A DNA stretch of 25,803 nucleotides from an uncultured Eubacteriales bacterium (GCA_934486705.1 CAKSQS010000037.1:1-25803), one strand, 5' to 3'. Positions 1 to 9,145 are shown, numbered from the stretch's first letter. Program-made: numbers and translations. The notes: generated by a model not told the origin, from the sequence alone.

Positions 1-19
1 TAATTGAAAGGAATGTTTT

Positions 20-1969
20 TTGAAAATGAGTAATGACATTACTACCCCTGTAACGGAAAATTACGACGAAAATTCCATACAGGTGCTTGAAGGGCTTGAG
101 GCGGTGCGAAAGCGCCCCGGTATGTATATAGGCTCTACGGGCGAGCGCGGACTGCACCACTTAGTCTATGAAATTGTGGATAACTCAATAGACGAGGCGC
201 TTGCGGGCTACTGCGATAAGATTTTGGTGGAAATATTGGATGACGGAGTAATAAGAGTTACCGATAACGGGCGCGGCATACCCGTGGGTATTCATCCGCA
301 AAAGGGAATACCTACAGTCAGCGTTGTTTTCACAATTCTGCACGCGGGCGGTAAATTCGGCGGCAGCGGCTATAAGGTTTCGGGCGGTCTTCACGGTGTG
401 GGTGCGTCGGTAGTAAACGCGCTGTCTTCTTGGCTTGAAGTAGAAATTGCCGACGGCAAGCATATATATTTGCAGAGGTATGAGTGCGGAAACATAAAAA
501 CCGACCTTAAAATAATAGGCGATACCGATAAAACGGGTACAAAGGTTACCTTTAAGCCCGACCCGACCATATTTACAGATACTACAAGGTATGATTTTGA
601 TACGCTGCTTTTAAGACTTCGCGAGCAGGCTTTCTTAAACGCGGGCATACGCATTGTTTTAAAGGACGAGCGTACCGACGCGGATATTCCCCACCGCGAA
701 GAAGATTTGCACTTTGAGGGCGGTATTAAATCATACGTTGAATTTTTGCTTGAAAAGAGCAAGAAGGATAGATTAAATCAGGATGTTATTTATTTAAGCG
801 GCGCATCGGGCGACTCCATGGCGGAAATAGCACTTTTATGGAGCACGGGGTATGATACGAAAATAATGTCCTTTGCTAACACTATTCACACGGTGGACGG
901 CGGTACGCACGAAAGCGCCTTTAAAACAAGCCTTGCAAGGGTTATAAACAAATACGCCCGCACCTTTAAATTTTTGAAGGACAGCGATGCCAATTTAAAG
1001 AGCGAGGATATTAACGAGGGTCTTGTGGCGGTTGTAAGCGTAAAATTAACCGACGCGCAGTTTGAATCGCAGACCAAGGCGAAATTAGGCAATACCGCAA
1101 TAGGTACGCTTGTAAACAACATAGTTGCCGAAAAGATGATGAATTATCTTGAAGACCATCCCGCAGAGGCTAAGATAATTCTTGATAAATCAATCGCGTC
1201 TTCCAACGCGCGCGAGGCAGCGCAGAAAGCGCGCGAGCTGCAAAGAAATAAATCGGGCATAGGCGGAAAAACAAGAATGCCCGAAAAGCTGACCGACTGT
1301 ATTTCAACCGACCCGACCAAGACCGAAATATTCATAGTAGAGGGAGATTCGGCAGGCGGCTCGGCGGTAGAGGGCAGAAACAGCACCTACCAGGCAATAC
1401 TTCCGCTTTGGGGTAAAATGCTGAACGTTGAAAAAGCAAGGGTAGATAAGGTTTACGGAAACGATAAGCTGACCCCCGTAATAGTAGCTTTGGGCACGGG
1501 AATTGCCGAAAATTTTGATATAAATAAATTGCGCTATGATAAAATTGTTATTATGGCGGATGCCGATGTTGACGGCTCGCACATCAGAACGCTGCTTTTA
1601 ACATTCTTTTTCCGCTATATGCCGCAGCTTATTGAAACGGGGCATATATATTTAGCGCAGCCGCCGCTTTACCGCGTTGCAAAGGGCAAGAGGTATTTTG
1701 ACGCGTTTACGGACGAGGAAAAGGACAGATACGTAGCGGAATTAGGCGGTGACCCCGACGTTCAGCGCTATAAAGGTCTCGGTGAGATGAACCCCGAGCA
1801 GCTGTGGGAAACCACACTTGACCCCGAGCACAGAACAATGTTAAGGGTTAATATGGAGGACGCGGAAATTGCCGACCAAACCTTTACAATGCTTATGGGC
1901 GAGGAAGTAGAGCCGAGAAGAAAATTCATTGAAGATAACGCGGTATTCGCGACGGATCTTGATATTTAA
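20..1969 (+). CDS. gyrB: DNA gyrase subunit B
   Basis: ATPase subunit of DNA gyrase, which with GyrA introduces negative supercoils into DNA using ATP. The 649-residue length is normal for a Firmicute GyrB. The GHKL ATPase domain is N-terminal: the EIVDN asparagine is at about residue 54, DNGRG at 82-86 and GGLHGVGAS at 122-130. The TOPRIM domain follows, with EGDSAGG from residue 441 and the metal-binding DADVDG at 514-519. The protein ends with the usual KGLGEMNPEQLW block and a terminal LDI. An AAGGA site (8-12) lies 7 nt before the TTG at 20 and 13 nt before an ATG at 26, so TTG is preferred, but the ATG would remove only two residues. gyrA follows after 13 nt. The promoter lies outside the window. 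Confidence 0.97.
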   Translation: MKMSNDITTPVTENYDENSIQVLEGLEAVRKRPGMYIGSTGERGLHHLVYEIVDNSIDEALAGYCDKILVEILDDGVIRVTDNGRGIPVGIHPQKGIPTVSVVFTILHAGGKFGGSGYKVSGGLHGVGASVVNALSSWLEVEIADGKHIYLQRYECGNIKTDLKIIGDTDKTGTKVTFKPDPTIFTDTTRYDFDTLLLRLREQAFLNAGIRIVLKDERTDADIPHREEDLHFEGGIKSYVEFLLEKSKKDRLNQDVIYLSGASGDSMAEIALLWSTGYDTKIMSFANTIHTVDGGTHESAFKTSLARVINKYARTFKFLKDSDANLKSEDINEGLVAVVSVKLTDAQFESQTKAKLGNTAIGTLVNNIVAEKMMNYLEDHPAEAKIILDKSIASSNAREAAQKARELQRNKSGIGGKTRMPEKLTDCISTDPTKTEIFIVEGDSAGGSAVEGRNSTYQAILPLWGKMLNVEKARVDKVYGNDKLTPVIVALGTGIAENFDINKLRYDKIVIMADADVDGSHIRTLLLTFFFRYMPQLIETGHIYLAQPPLYRVAKGKRYFDAFTDEEKDRYVAELGGDPDVQRYKGLGEMNPEQLWETTLDPEHRTMLRVNMEDAEIADQTFTMLMGEEVEPRRKFIEDNAVFATDLDI

Positions 1970-1982
1970 GGGGTGAGAAGAA

Positions 1983-4538
1983 ATGGCAAAGCAAGAAAAT
2001 GTTTACTGGCCGAGTAATGAAGAAACAAAAATCGTTCCGGTTGAAATTGTAGACGAAATTAAGGGCAGTATGCTGCAGTATTCAATGTCGGTACTGGTGG
2101 GGCGTGCTATACCCGACGTGCGCGACGGCTTAAAGCCCGTTCACAGAAGAATACTTTACACAATGTTTGAAAACGGCTTAACGCCCGATAAGGCGTACCG
2201 TAAATGCGCCGATACCGTTGGTTCGGTACTCGGTCGTTACCATCCGCACGGCGACGCCAGCGTTTATGATGCAATGGTGCGTATGGCGCAGGATTTCTCC
2301 CTCCGCTATCCTTTAATAGACGGTCACGGAAATTTCGGTAACATAGACGGTTACCCCGCGGCTGCTTACCGTTATACCGAATCGAGAATGAACAGGCTAT
2401 CGCTTCATATGCTCGACGATATTAACAAGGAAACGGTAGATTTTCAGCCGAACTACGATAACCGCTTAAACGAGCCCGAGGTTCTGCCCGTCAGATTTCC
2501 ACAGTTATTAGTAAACGGTTCTTCGGGTATAGCGGTAGGTATGGCAACCGAAATTCCACCGCATAACTTAGGCGAAGTAATTGACGGTATGTGCGCCCTT
2601 ATTGATAACCCCGAGGCGGATTTGCAGGAAATTTGCCAATATATAAAGGGACCCGATTTTCCGACGGGCGGCATTATAATGGGTCGCAGCGGTATACGCG
2701 CGGCTTACGCTACGGGTAGGGGCAAGATAACCCTGCGCGGCAAAGCCGAAATTGAAGAGACCAAAAACGGTAAATACCGCATAGTTATAACCGAAATACC
2801 CTACAAGGTGCGCAAAAAGGATCTTGTTAAGGCGATTTACGACCAGGCGGCAGATAAGAAAATTGAGGGGATAGAGGACGTTGTTGACTATTCCTCAAAG
2901 CGTGACGGCGGTATCAGAATTATTGTCGATTTAAAGAAGGACGCTAACCCGCAGGTAATACTTAACAAGCTTTACAAAAATACAGCTTTACAGACCACAA
3001 TAGGCACTATTTTGCTTGCGATAGTAAACGGCAAGCCGCAGATATTAACCCTTAAGGATATGCTGCAAAACTGCATAGACTTCCAGTGTGATATTATCCG
3101 CCGCCGCACCGCTTACGATAAGCGCAAGGCAGAGGAGCGCGCACATATTTTAGAGGGCTTAAAGATAGCACTTGATTTTATTGACGAGGTTATAGCGATA
3201 ATTCGTTCAAGCAAGACTATACCCGAAAGTAAGCAGGCGTTATCCGACCGTTTCGGGCTTGACGATATTCAGACCACCGCAATTGTGCAGATGCAGTTAG
3301 GTAAGTTATCGGGTCTTGAAAAACAGAAAATTCTTGATGAATTGCAGGAAAAGTTAGACTTTATTAAAGAGTGCGAGGCAATTTTGGCAAGCCACGAGCG
3401 TATACTTGATATTGTAAAGACCGAGGCTTTGAATCTTCGCGATAAATTCTCGGACGACCGCCGTACCGAAATTACCGACGTTGTGGGCGACGTTGATATT
3501 GAAGACCTTATTCCCGAAGAGCAGTGCGTACTTACAAAGACCGAAAACGGCTTTATTAAGCGCCTGCCTGCCGATACTTATAACGTTCAGCACCGCGGCG
3601 GCAGAGGAATTACGGGTATGACCACGCGCGACGACGATACGGTTGAAAATATGTTCGTATGCTCTTCACACGATTACATTATGCTGTTCTCAAACCTCGG
3701 CAGAATGTACCGCATTAAGGCTTACGAAATACCCGAGGGCAGCCGTACCTCAAAGGGAATGAATATTATAAACATTCTGCCCCTTATGCCGAACGAGAAA
3801 ATTACGATAATTCTGCCCGCCTCCGAGCTTGACGAGGAACACTTTATAACCATGGTAACAAAGAAGGGTATTATAAAGCGCACCAAGCTTTCGGAGTTCA
3901 GAAACACAAGAAAGAGCGGTATTATTGCAATTTCAATAGACGATGACGACGAGCTGACCTTTGTTAAAATGACAAACGGGGAAAACAACCTGTTTATAGC
4001 CACCAAAAAGGGTATGGCAATTCAGTTTAACGAAAATCAGGTTCGCGCCATGGGCAGAGGAGCACGCGGTGTTAAGGCAATTACAATGAAGCCCGAAGAC
4101 TATGTGGTTTCAATGGAAATTACCAGTGAGGAAACCAAGCTTTTAACCATTACCGAAACGGGCTACGGCAGAATAAGCCCGATAAGCGATTATCGCCTGC
4201 AATCGCGCGGCGGTAAGGGTCTTACCAACTACCGCGTTGAAAAATACGGTGATGTTGCGGCGTCGCTTGCGGTAACGGGCGAAGAGGATATTATAATGAT
4301 AGCCTCAAACGGTATAATAATAAGGATTTTCTCGGGCGATATTTCCACCTTTGCCCGTCCCGCAAAGGGCGTGCGCGTAATGAAGGTGGGCGAGGGTGAA
4401 AAGATACTCTCGGTAGCGGTGACAGAGCACAGCGACGAAGAACCCACCGATTTGCCCGAAGCACCCGAGGCTGACGCGGGCGCGGCAGAGCCCGACGAGC
4501 CGGAAACCGAGGAAGAAAGCACCGGCGCAGAGGAATAG
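1983..4538 (+). CDS. gyrA: DNA gyrase subunit A
   Basis: DNA breakage-reunion subunit of gyrase, 851 residues. The winged-helix/tower core carries the catalytic tyrosine at residue 131 (AAAYRYTES). The C-terminal beta-pinwheel has the GyrA box QHRGGRG at 536-542, which marks gyrase rather than topoisomerase IV. In the quinolone-determining segment (HPHGDASVYD, about 87-96) the residue matching E. coli Ser83 is Ala92 (codon GCC at 2256-2258), while the partner acid Asp96 is kept. The last 34 residues (818-851) are a disordered-looking tail with 16 acidic and no basic residues. The ribosome site GGGGTGAG (1970-1977) precedes the ATG. It is evidently co-transcribed with gyrB. Confidence in identity is very high; the functional effect of Ala92 is inference. 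Confidence 0.98.
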   Translation: MAKQENVYWPSNEETKIVPVEIVDEIKGSMLQYSMSVLVGRAIPDVRDGLKPVHRRILYTMFENGLTPDKAYRKCADTVGSVLGRYHPHGDASVYDAMVRMAQDFSLRYPLIDGHGNFGNIDGYPAAAYRYTESRMNRLSLHMLDDINKETVDFQPNYDNRLNEPEVLPVRFPQLLVNGSSGIAVGMATEIPPHNLGEVIDGMCALIDNPEADLQEICQYIKGPDFPTGGIIMGRSGIRAAYATGRGKITLRGKAEIEETKNGKYRIVITEIPYKVRKKDLVKAIYDQAADKKIEGIEDVVDYSSKRDGGIRIIVDLKKDANPQVILNKLYKNTALQTTIGTILLAIVNGKPQILTLKDMLQNCIDFQCDIIRRRTAYDKRKAEERAHILEGLKIALDFIDEVIAIIRSSKTIPESKQALSDRFGLDDIQTTAIVQMQLGKLSGLEKQKILDELQEKLDFIKECEAILASHERILDIVKTEALNLRDKFSDDRRTEITDVVGDVDIEDLIPEEQCVLTKTENGFIKRLPADTYNVQHRGGRGITGMTTRDDDTVENMFVCSSHDYIMLFSNLGRMYRIKAYEIPEGSRTSKGMNIINILPLMPNEKITIILPASELDEEHFITMVTKKGIIKRTKLSEFRNTRKSGIIAISIDDDDELTFVKMTNGENNLFIATKKGMAIQFNENQVRAMGRGARGVKAITMKPEDYVVSMEITSEETKLLTITETGYGRISPISDYRLQSRGGKGLTNYRVEKYGDVAASLAVTGEEDIIMIASNGIIIRIFSGDISTFARPAKGVRVMKVGEGEKILSVAVTEHSDEEPTDLPEAPEADAGAAEPDEPETEEESTGAEE

Positions 4539-4575
4539 AGGAGAATATTCCGAGTAAAAAGGCAGGTATAAAACT

Positions 4576-5664
4576 ATGGATGAATATAATCCGCAGTTTG
4601 AGGAGCAGAAAACGGACGCGGCAAATACAAATACCAATCCCCCGACTTTTGAGCAGCCGGGGGTGAGCGCAGTGCCGCACAGCTATGTAACTTTTATTCC
4701 CTACGGCTTTACGCCTAAAACCTATGAGGAAAGGAACGGAATAAAAAAATCAGCGCTTGCAATAGGCGCTTCGCTTATAACTACAATGGCGGTATTGATT
4801 TTTTGGAGCGTGGCTTACCTTTTAATAATGAAAAGATTGGGCTTTACCTCTGAAAAGGCAATGGAAATAGTGCAAAACCCCGCAGTAATGCAGGTTTTGC
4901 AAATTGTACTGTCAATGCTGATGTTCACCGTCCCGTTTATTGCAATATTCAAGGCAAACGGCGCTAAAATAAGCGATTTAGTACCTCTTGAAAAGCCGCA
5001 GCGCGGAAACAGGCTGGCAATGTATTTTATAGGCGTTGCATTTTGTGCCTTTGCCAATATTGCAACCTCTGCGGCAAGTCAGTTTTTCAGCTCCTTCGGG
5101 ATTGATTACAATGTAAGCTCCGGCGAAACGCCTAAAGGCTTTTTCGGCTTTTTGCTCTGCTTTTTATCAACCGTGGCAGTTCCCGCATTGGTAGAAGAAT
5201 TTGCCATGCGCGGGCTTGTTTTGGGCTCACTCAGAAAATACGGCGACGGCTTTGCGGTGCTTGTATCTTCAATTCTTTTCGGGCTTATGCACGGCAACTT
5301 TGAGCAAATGCCCTTTGCTTTTTTGGTGGGGCTTGCCTTAGGCTTTATAGCAGTAAAAACAAATTCGCTGCTTTTGGCAATGGCGGTGCACGCTACCAAT
5401 AACTTTGTTTCGGTAATATTTGATTTTATGCCGAGCGGTATTTCGCAGACTGCGCAGAATATTATATATGCGGTTTTCCTGCTTATTTGCCTTACCTTAG
5501 GTATTCTGGCGCTCGCTTTAAGTGAAAATTCAAAGGAGCTGTTCAAATTTGAAAAAAACAGCTGCGAAAGCGAGTTTAAGCAGCGCTTTAAATGGTTTTT
5601 CACAAGCCCGGTTATTGTAATTTTCATTGTTATATGTATTGTCGAATCTCTTGTATATTTTTAA
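4576..5664 (+). CDS. CPBP-family intramembrane metalloprotease
   Basis: Multi-spanning membrane protein of the CPBP (CAAX protease / bacteriocin-processing, Abi) family, 362 residues. The first ~35 residues are polar and rich in Gln, Thr, Asn and Pro. Hydrophobic spans follow at about 58-85, 103-126, 147-170 and 188-206. The catalytic signature is then visible: EEFAMR (Glu207, Glu208, Arg212), a second motif with His239 (LMHGN) and a third with His272 (VHATNN). More hydrophobic spans follow, including one at the very C-terminus (343-361). Family members are predicted glutamate-type intramembrane proteases; some act in bacteriocin self-immunity or peptide maturation. No bacteriocin gene is nearby, so the substrate is unknown. 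It starts 37 nt after gyrA and leads a same-strand run of four genes. All motif residues are present, so it is probably active. Confidence 0.85.
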   Translation: MDEYNPQFEEQKTDAANTNTNPPTFEQPGVSAVPHSYVTFIPYGFTPKTYEERNGIKKSALAIGASLITTMAVLIFWSVAYLLIMKRLGFTSEKAMEIVQNPAVMQVLQIVLSMLMFTVPFIAIFKANGAKISDLVPLEKPQRGNRLAMYFIGVAFCAFANIATSAASQFFSSFGIDYNVSSGETPKGFFGFLLCFLSTVAVPALVEEFAMRGLVLGSLRKYGDGFAVLVSSILFGLMHGNFEQMPFAFLVGLALGFIAVKTNSLLLAMAVHATNNFVSVIFDFMPSGISQTAQNIIYAVFLLICLTLGILALALSENSKELFKFEKNSCESEFKQRFKWFFTSPVIVIFIVICIVESLVYF

Positions 5665-5679
5665 AAGGAGTTTGTAAAT

Positions 5680-6336
5680 ATGTTTGATCGTTTAGCGGAA
5701 TTGGGATTGCCGGAGGAAGCCGTATCATTCTTTTTAACATTTTTTATAGGCGTATTTGCGGTTTCCACAGCTATCGGTATAGTGTTTTATTTGTTAGAGG
5801 CAATAGGCGTTTATAAAATGGCAAAGAGCGCGGAAATTAAAAACCCGTGGCTTGCCTTTATTCCCGTAGCAAGCGGTTGGGTATTCGGCACGCTTGCCGA
5901 AAAATACAAAAAGAAAAACGGAACAAAGTCCGCCCGTTTCGGCATAATTCTTCCTGTTTTAGAGGGAATAGTGCTTATAGAGTCTATAGCGCTTATTGTA
6001 TTTTCGATAATTTCGGTAAGCAAAATTACGGGGTACGCGCTTGATGCGGTAAATACCTCGGCTGAAATGTCGCCCGAGCAGTTTATGTCGCTTATTCCGG
6101 TAATAATTCTTTATTTCGCACTTATGGCGGTACTGATTGCTTATGCGGTAGTGTTCTTTATTGCTTTGTGGCGGGTTTATTCCTCCTTTGATAAGTCTAA
6201 CGCTACGCTGTATATTGTGCTGTCGATAATCTTCACAATTTCAGTGCCGATAATTCTATTTATTATAAGAAACCGCAAGCCTGAATTTGACCCGCATAAC
6301 AATACGCCGTATTTTTCGGGAACATTTCAGGGTTAA
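5680..6336 (+). CDS. Uncharacterised multi-pass membrane protein
   Basis: I do not recognise a named family. The 218-residue product has clear hydrophobic segments at about 15-45, 84-115, 137-165 and 176-197, with a weaker one near 56-72. A Lys-rich loop (75-85, YKKKNGTK) probably faces the cytoplasm. The segment VYKMAKSAEIKNPWLAFIP (44-62) resembles a motif I associate with small uncharacterised Clostridial membrane proteins, but I cannot assign a function. The C-terminal ~20 residues are polar and rich in Pro, Asn and aromatic residues. AAAAGGAG (5663-5670) gives a strong ribosome site, 9 nt before the ATG. The gene sits 15 nt after the CPBP protease and 2 nt before tadA, so it is probably in the same transcript. 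Confidence 0.75.
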   Translation: MFDRLAELGLPEEAVSFFLTFFIGVFAVSTAIGIVFYLLEAIGVYKMAKSAEIKNPWLAFIPVASGWVFGTLAEKYKKKNGTKSARFGIILPVLEGIVLIESIALIVFSIISVSKITGYALDAVNTSAEMSPEQFMSLIPVIILYFALMAVLIAYAVVFFIALWRVYSSFDKSNATLYIVLSIIFTISVPIILFIIRNRKPEFDPHNNTPYFSGTFQG

Positions 6337-6338
6337 AA

Positions 6339-6779
6339 ATGAACAGTGAGTTTATGAAAGCCGCTCTTGCCGAGGCGCGCTCTGCCGCACGCGGCGGAGA
6401 AGTCCCGGTGGGGGCGGTTATTGTTAAAAACGGGGAGATAATAGCAAGGGGGCATAATCGGCGCGAGGAAAAGCAAAATGCGCTATCCCACGCCGAAACC
6501 GAGGCGATAAATGTCGCCTGCAAATATTTAGGCTCATGGCGGCTTGACGGCTGCGAAATGTACGTCACGTTAGAACCCTGCCCCATGTGCACGGGAGCTA
6601 TTATAAACGCGCGAATTTCCACCCTTGTTTTCGGGGCGTATGACCTTAAAGCCGGCTGTATTGACAGCGTGGTGCGGCTCAGCGATATACCGCTTGATAA
6701 CAAGCCCGAAATTTACGGCGGAATATATGAGGACGAATGCTTATCACTCCTGCGGGAGTTTTTCGGTAATTTAAGATGA
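6339..6779 (+). CDS. tadA: tRNA-specific adenosine deaminase (TadA-like)
   Basis: Cytidine-deaminase-fold zinc enzyme, 146 residues, the usual TadA length. The family converts adenosine 34 of tRNA-Arg(ACG) to inosine. The zinc and catalytic residues are all visible: HAE at 51-53 (His51 zinc ligand, Glu53 proton shuttle) and PCPMC at 80-84 (Cys81 and Cys84 zinc ligands). The N-terminal EVPVGAVIVKNGEII and the IxxARI segment after PCPMC are typical of TadA rather than of cytosine or guanine deaminases, though a related nucleoside deaminase cannot be fully excluded. The ATG lies 2 nt after the upstream stop, with its ribosome site inside that gene. The stop overlaps the next start by 4 nt (ATGA), implying translational coupling to the QueG-like gene. 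Confidence 0.9.
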   Translation: MNSEFMKAALAEARSAARGGEVPVGAVIVKNGEIIARGHNRREEKQNALSHAETEAINVACKYLGSWRLDGCEMYVTLEPCPMCTGAIINARISTLVFGAYDLKAGCIDSVVRLSDIPLDNKPEIYGGIYEDECLSLLREFFGNLR

Positions 6780-7573
6780 AGCAGAGGATACTTGAAATAA
6801 TAAATAAAAACGGAATACGCGACGCGGGCTTTTGCGCTTTTGACCCTGTAAAGGAGCGCCTTTTACCATGCCGCGCGCTGCAGCGGCTGCCCGAAAACGC
6901 AAAAACAATAATTCTGCTTTTATTTCCCTACAAGGTGAGAAACGCTCACCCCGAAAACATTTGCCGATATGCCGCTGTGCCCGATTACCACGATATAACG
7001 AAAAAATATCTTTCAAACATAACGGACGATTTGAAAAAAGAATTTCCCGAATATAAATTTGAAAGCTTTGCTGATAATTCGCCCATACCCGAGGTTTCCG
7101 CCGCCGCCGCTGCGGGGCTTGGGGCATACGGCGAAAACGGGCTTTTAATAAACAAAACCTACGGCAGCTGGTGTTTTATTTGCGAAATTGTAACCGACCT
7201 TGAAATACCTGCCGAAAATCACTTCAAAAAATGTCCCGTGTGCGGCAATTGTAAAAAGACTTGTCCAAGGGGGGATTTAGAGGGGAAATGCCTATCGGCT
7301 GTCACACAGCAAAAAAATGAGCTTAATTTTGCCGAAAAAGCAGCCCTCAAAAGGTATAATACCGTTTGGGGCTGCGATATTTGCGCCGAGGTGTGCCCAC
7401 TTAATAAAAATGCGAAAAACACCTACATTCCCGAATTTATTGCGGGCTACCGCGACCGCTACGAATACGGCGAGGATATTTCGGGCAGAGCCTACGAGTG
7501 GCGAGGGGAAAAGGTGATTAAAAGAAACTACGAAATTATTTACGGAGAAAAGACCGCAGATCATCGGGACTGA
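6776..7573 (+). CDS. Short QueG-like 4Fe-4S reductase (epoxyqueuosine reductase family)
   Basis: 265-residue protein with the core of QueG, the cobalamin and double-[4Fe-4S] enzyme that reduces epoxyqueuosine to queuosine at position 34 of tRNA. Visible features: Asp100 in FADNSPIPE at the place of the catalytic acid, the GLGAYGENGLLIN segment (114-126), a CxxCxxCxxxCP cluster motif (Cys153, 156, 159, 163), Cys172 in GKCLSAVT, and a second CxxCxxxCP (Cys200, 203, 207). Canonical QueG is about 340-390 residues with C-terminal helical repeats; this one stops just after the core (WRGEKVIKRNYEII). Short versions are common in Clostridia, so it need not be broken, but whether it acts on queuosine is inference. 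It overlaps tadA by 4 nt and the convergent flippase by 38 nt. Confidence 0.8.
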   Translation: MKQRILEIINKNGIRDAGFCAFDPVKERLLPCRALQRLPENAKTIILLLFPYKVRNAHPENICRYAAVPDYHDITKKYLSNITDDLKKEFPEYKFESFADNSPIPEVSAAAAAGLGAYGENGLLINKTYGSWCFICEIVTDLEIPAENHFKKCPVCGNCKKTCPRGDLEGKCLSAVTQQKNELNFAEKAALKRYNTVWGCDICAEVCPLNKNAKNTYIPEFIAGYRDRYEYGEDISGRAYEWRGEKVIKRNYEIIYGEKTADHRD

Positions 7574-9062
7574 CTACTTTAAAAAGCAACATTGCACCGC
7601 AGTACAGGGGCAGCGAAATTATACATAAAAGTATTATGTAAACCAAATTGCCCATACCGCCCCAAAGCCCCAATAATCTGTCGCAAACAATCGCAATTAC
7701 CGCGGCGGAGGTAAGCGGCAATAAAATCTCATTTATAAAGCGAATTTTAACCTTTGTTACGTGCAGCAGTCTGCCGACGTTTAAAAAGCAGGTTAAAACG
7801 TTTGAAAAATACATTATCCAAATAAATCCCCTAAGCCCGAAAATCGGCAGTAAAATAAGAATCAGAATAATTCGCAGCACCGAATCGGAAACGGCGGTGC
7901 GAAATGTGAAGGCTTGCTGGTCGAGACCCTTTAAAATGCCGTCGGAAATGCTGTCTAAATACATTAACGGCACTATGGGCGACAGCGCGCGCAAAAGCTC
8001 GCCCACCTCGGGGCTTTTATATATAAGCAGACCTATTTTTCTGCCCCCCACAAAGAATATTGCGCCGAAAATAAAGGCAATAACGCTTGTTAATTTTAAA
8101 ATATTTCGGGTTGCCGAGCGCACAAGCCCGTGGTGATTGCGAGCCTCCGCCTCGGATATTTCGGGAATCAACAGCGTTGAAACGGCGTTTAACAGGGTGG
8201 AGGGGAAGAAAAGTATGGGCAGCGCCATGCCTTTTATCATACCGAATTGCGAAAGGGCGTTTTCGCCCCCGAACGGGTATTTCGCAAGGTTTTTCGGCAC
8301 TAAAATATTCTCGCCCGTGCGCAGCGCGGTGTTTAAATATCTGCCCGAGGTTATGGGAACGGAAATGTGCAGTATGCGCCTTACTATGCCGAACGGCGGG
8401 CGCGCCCTGCCGGTGATGTTATTAAGCTTTTTCGTATCCCGCAGCCATATAAACCAGAGCATTAAAAACGAGAATATTTCGGCGGCGCTGTCACCCAAAA
8501 TCACGGCGGCGGCGCACGCACCTAAGCCCTTAGTGCAGAATTTACCCACAAGCACTACTATAAGTATTATTCTTACCGCCTGCTCAAACAGCTGCGAAAT
8601 GGCGTTCGGCGTTATTTTGCGGCGGGCTATGAAATACCCGCGCAGGCAGGAGGAAAGCCCCATAAAGGGGAGAGAGAGCGGCAGTATTTTAAGCGCGGGC
8701 ACGGCGCGAATATCGTTCAAAAACCGAACGGCTATAAATTCCGCCCCGAAAAACACCGTTACAACCGTTACCCCCGCAATAAGCAGGGTAATTTCAATGG
8801 CCCGGCGCAGTATTTTAAGTGTGCCCCGCTTTGTGCCGAGGGCTAATTCTTCGGCAACAAGCCTTGTCACGGCGGTGCTTATTCCGCTTGTGGCAAAGGT
8901 GGCGGCGAGCATATACACGCTGAATATAAGCTGATAAAGCCCTATTCCCTCAGAGCCGATAAGCTGCGCTAACCAAACCTTGAAAATTATTCCCACAAAG
9001 CGCAATATAAGCGAGGAAACGGTTAAAATAAGGGCGTTTTTAATAAAAATTGTTTTTTTCAA
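7536..9062 (-). CDS. SpoVB/MurJ-like polysaccharide flippase (MOP superfamily)
   Basis: Integral membrane protein of about 508 residues with roughly a dozen or more hydrophobic segments. It resembles the SpoVB / YtgP group of oligosaccharide-lipid flippases, which move lipid-linked cell-wall precursors outward and include the B. subtilis spore-cortex protein SpoVB. The N-terminal pattern (FIKNALILTVSSLILRFVG, then GSEGIGLYQLI) and the NILVP segment in the middle are typical. I place the start at a TTG (9060-9062) preceded by GGAG (9073-9076, 10 nt away) and giving an N-terminus MKKTIFIKN. A longer frame reaches an ATG at 9131, but it would add 23 residues unlike the family and run into rarA. 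The 3' end overlaps the convergent QueG-like gene. A role in sporulation is plausible but not shown. Confidence 0.85.
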   Translation of the reverse strand: MKKTIFIKNALILTVSSLILRFVGIIFKVWLAQLIGSEGIGLYQLIFSVYMLAATFATSGISTAVTRLVAEELALGTKRGTLKILRRAIEITLLIAGVTVVTVFFGAEFIAVRFLNDIRAVPALKILPLSLPFMGLSSCLRGYFIARRKITPNAISQLFEQAVRIILIVVLVGKFCTKGLGACAAAVILGDSAAEIFSFLMLWFIWLRDTKKLNNITGRARPPFGIVRRILHISVPITSGRYLNTALRTGENILVPKNLAKYPFGGENALSQFGMIKGMALPILFFPSTLLNAVSTLLIPEISEAEARNHHGLVRSATRNILKLTSVIAFIFGAIFFVGGRKIGLLIYKSPEVGELLRALSPIVPLMYLDSISDGILKGLDQQAFTFRTAVSDSVLRIILILILLPIFGLRGFIWIMYFSNVLTCFLNVGRLLHVTKVKIRFINEILLPLTSAAVIAIVCDRLLGLWGGMGNLVYIILLCIISLPLYCGAMLLFKVVSPDDLRSFLRK

Positions 9063-9145
9063 TGCTTTTCCACTCCAAATTCCCGTATAATTTATAATAT
9101 GAAGCGAAAAAGCGGAAAATGTTAATATCAAGGCAGGTTAAAAAA
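9063..9145. promoter_or_regulatory. Divergent promoter region between flippase and rarA
   Basis: This 83-nt AT-rich gap separates two divergent starts. On the plus strand TATAAT (9086-9091) is a perfect -10 candidate for rarA, but no good -35 lies 16-18 nt upstream. On the minus strand TATTAT (9092-9097) could serve the flippase, with TTAACA about 20 nt upstream, which is a long spacing. Both are weak calls by eye. Confidence 0.35.

Noticed and set aside
4291..4680. Minus-strand open frames across the gyrA end and the CPBP start
   Set aside because: They are antisense shadows of the acidic gyrA tail; the products are Arg/Phe-rich and lack ribosome sites.
8137..8934. A 265-codon plus-strand open frame inside the flippase gene
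   Set aside because: It is the reverse complement of the flippase. It has no ribosome site, and its product reads as low-complexity Ser/Arg/Pro-rich sequence without family features.
9063..9131. Upstream ATG of the flippase adding 23 residues
   Set aside because: The extension is not family-like and overlaps the promoter region. The TTG at 9062 has GGAG upstream.
9119..9145. Upstream ATG of rarA adding nine residues
   Set aside because: The internal ATG at 9146 has a better ribosome site and gives the usual RarA N-terminus.
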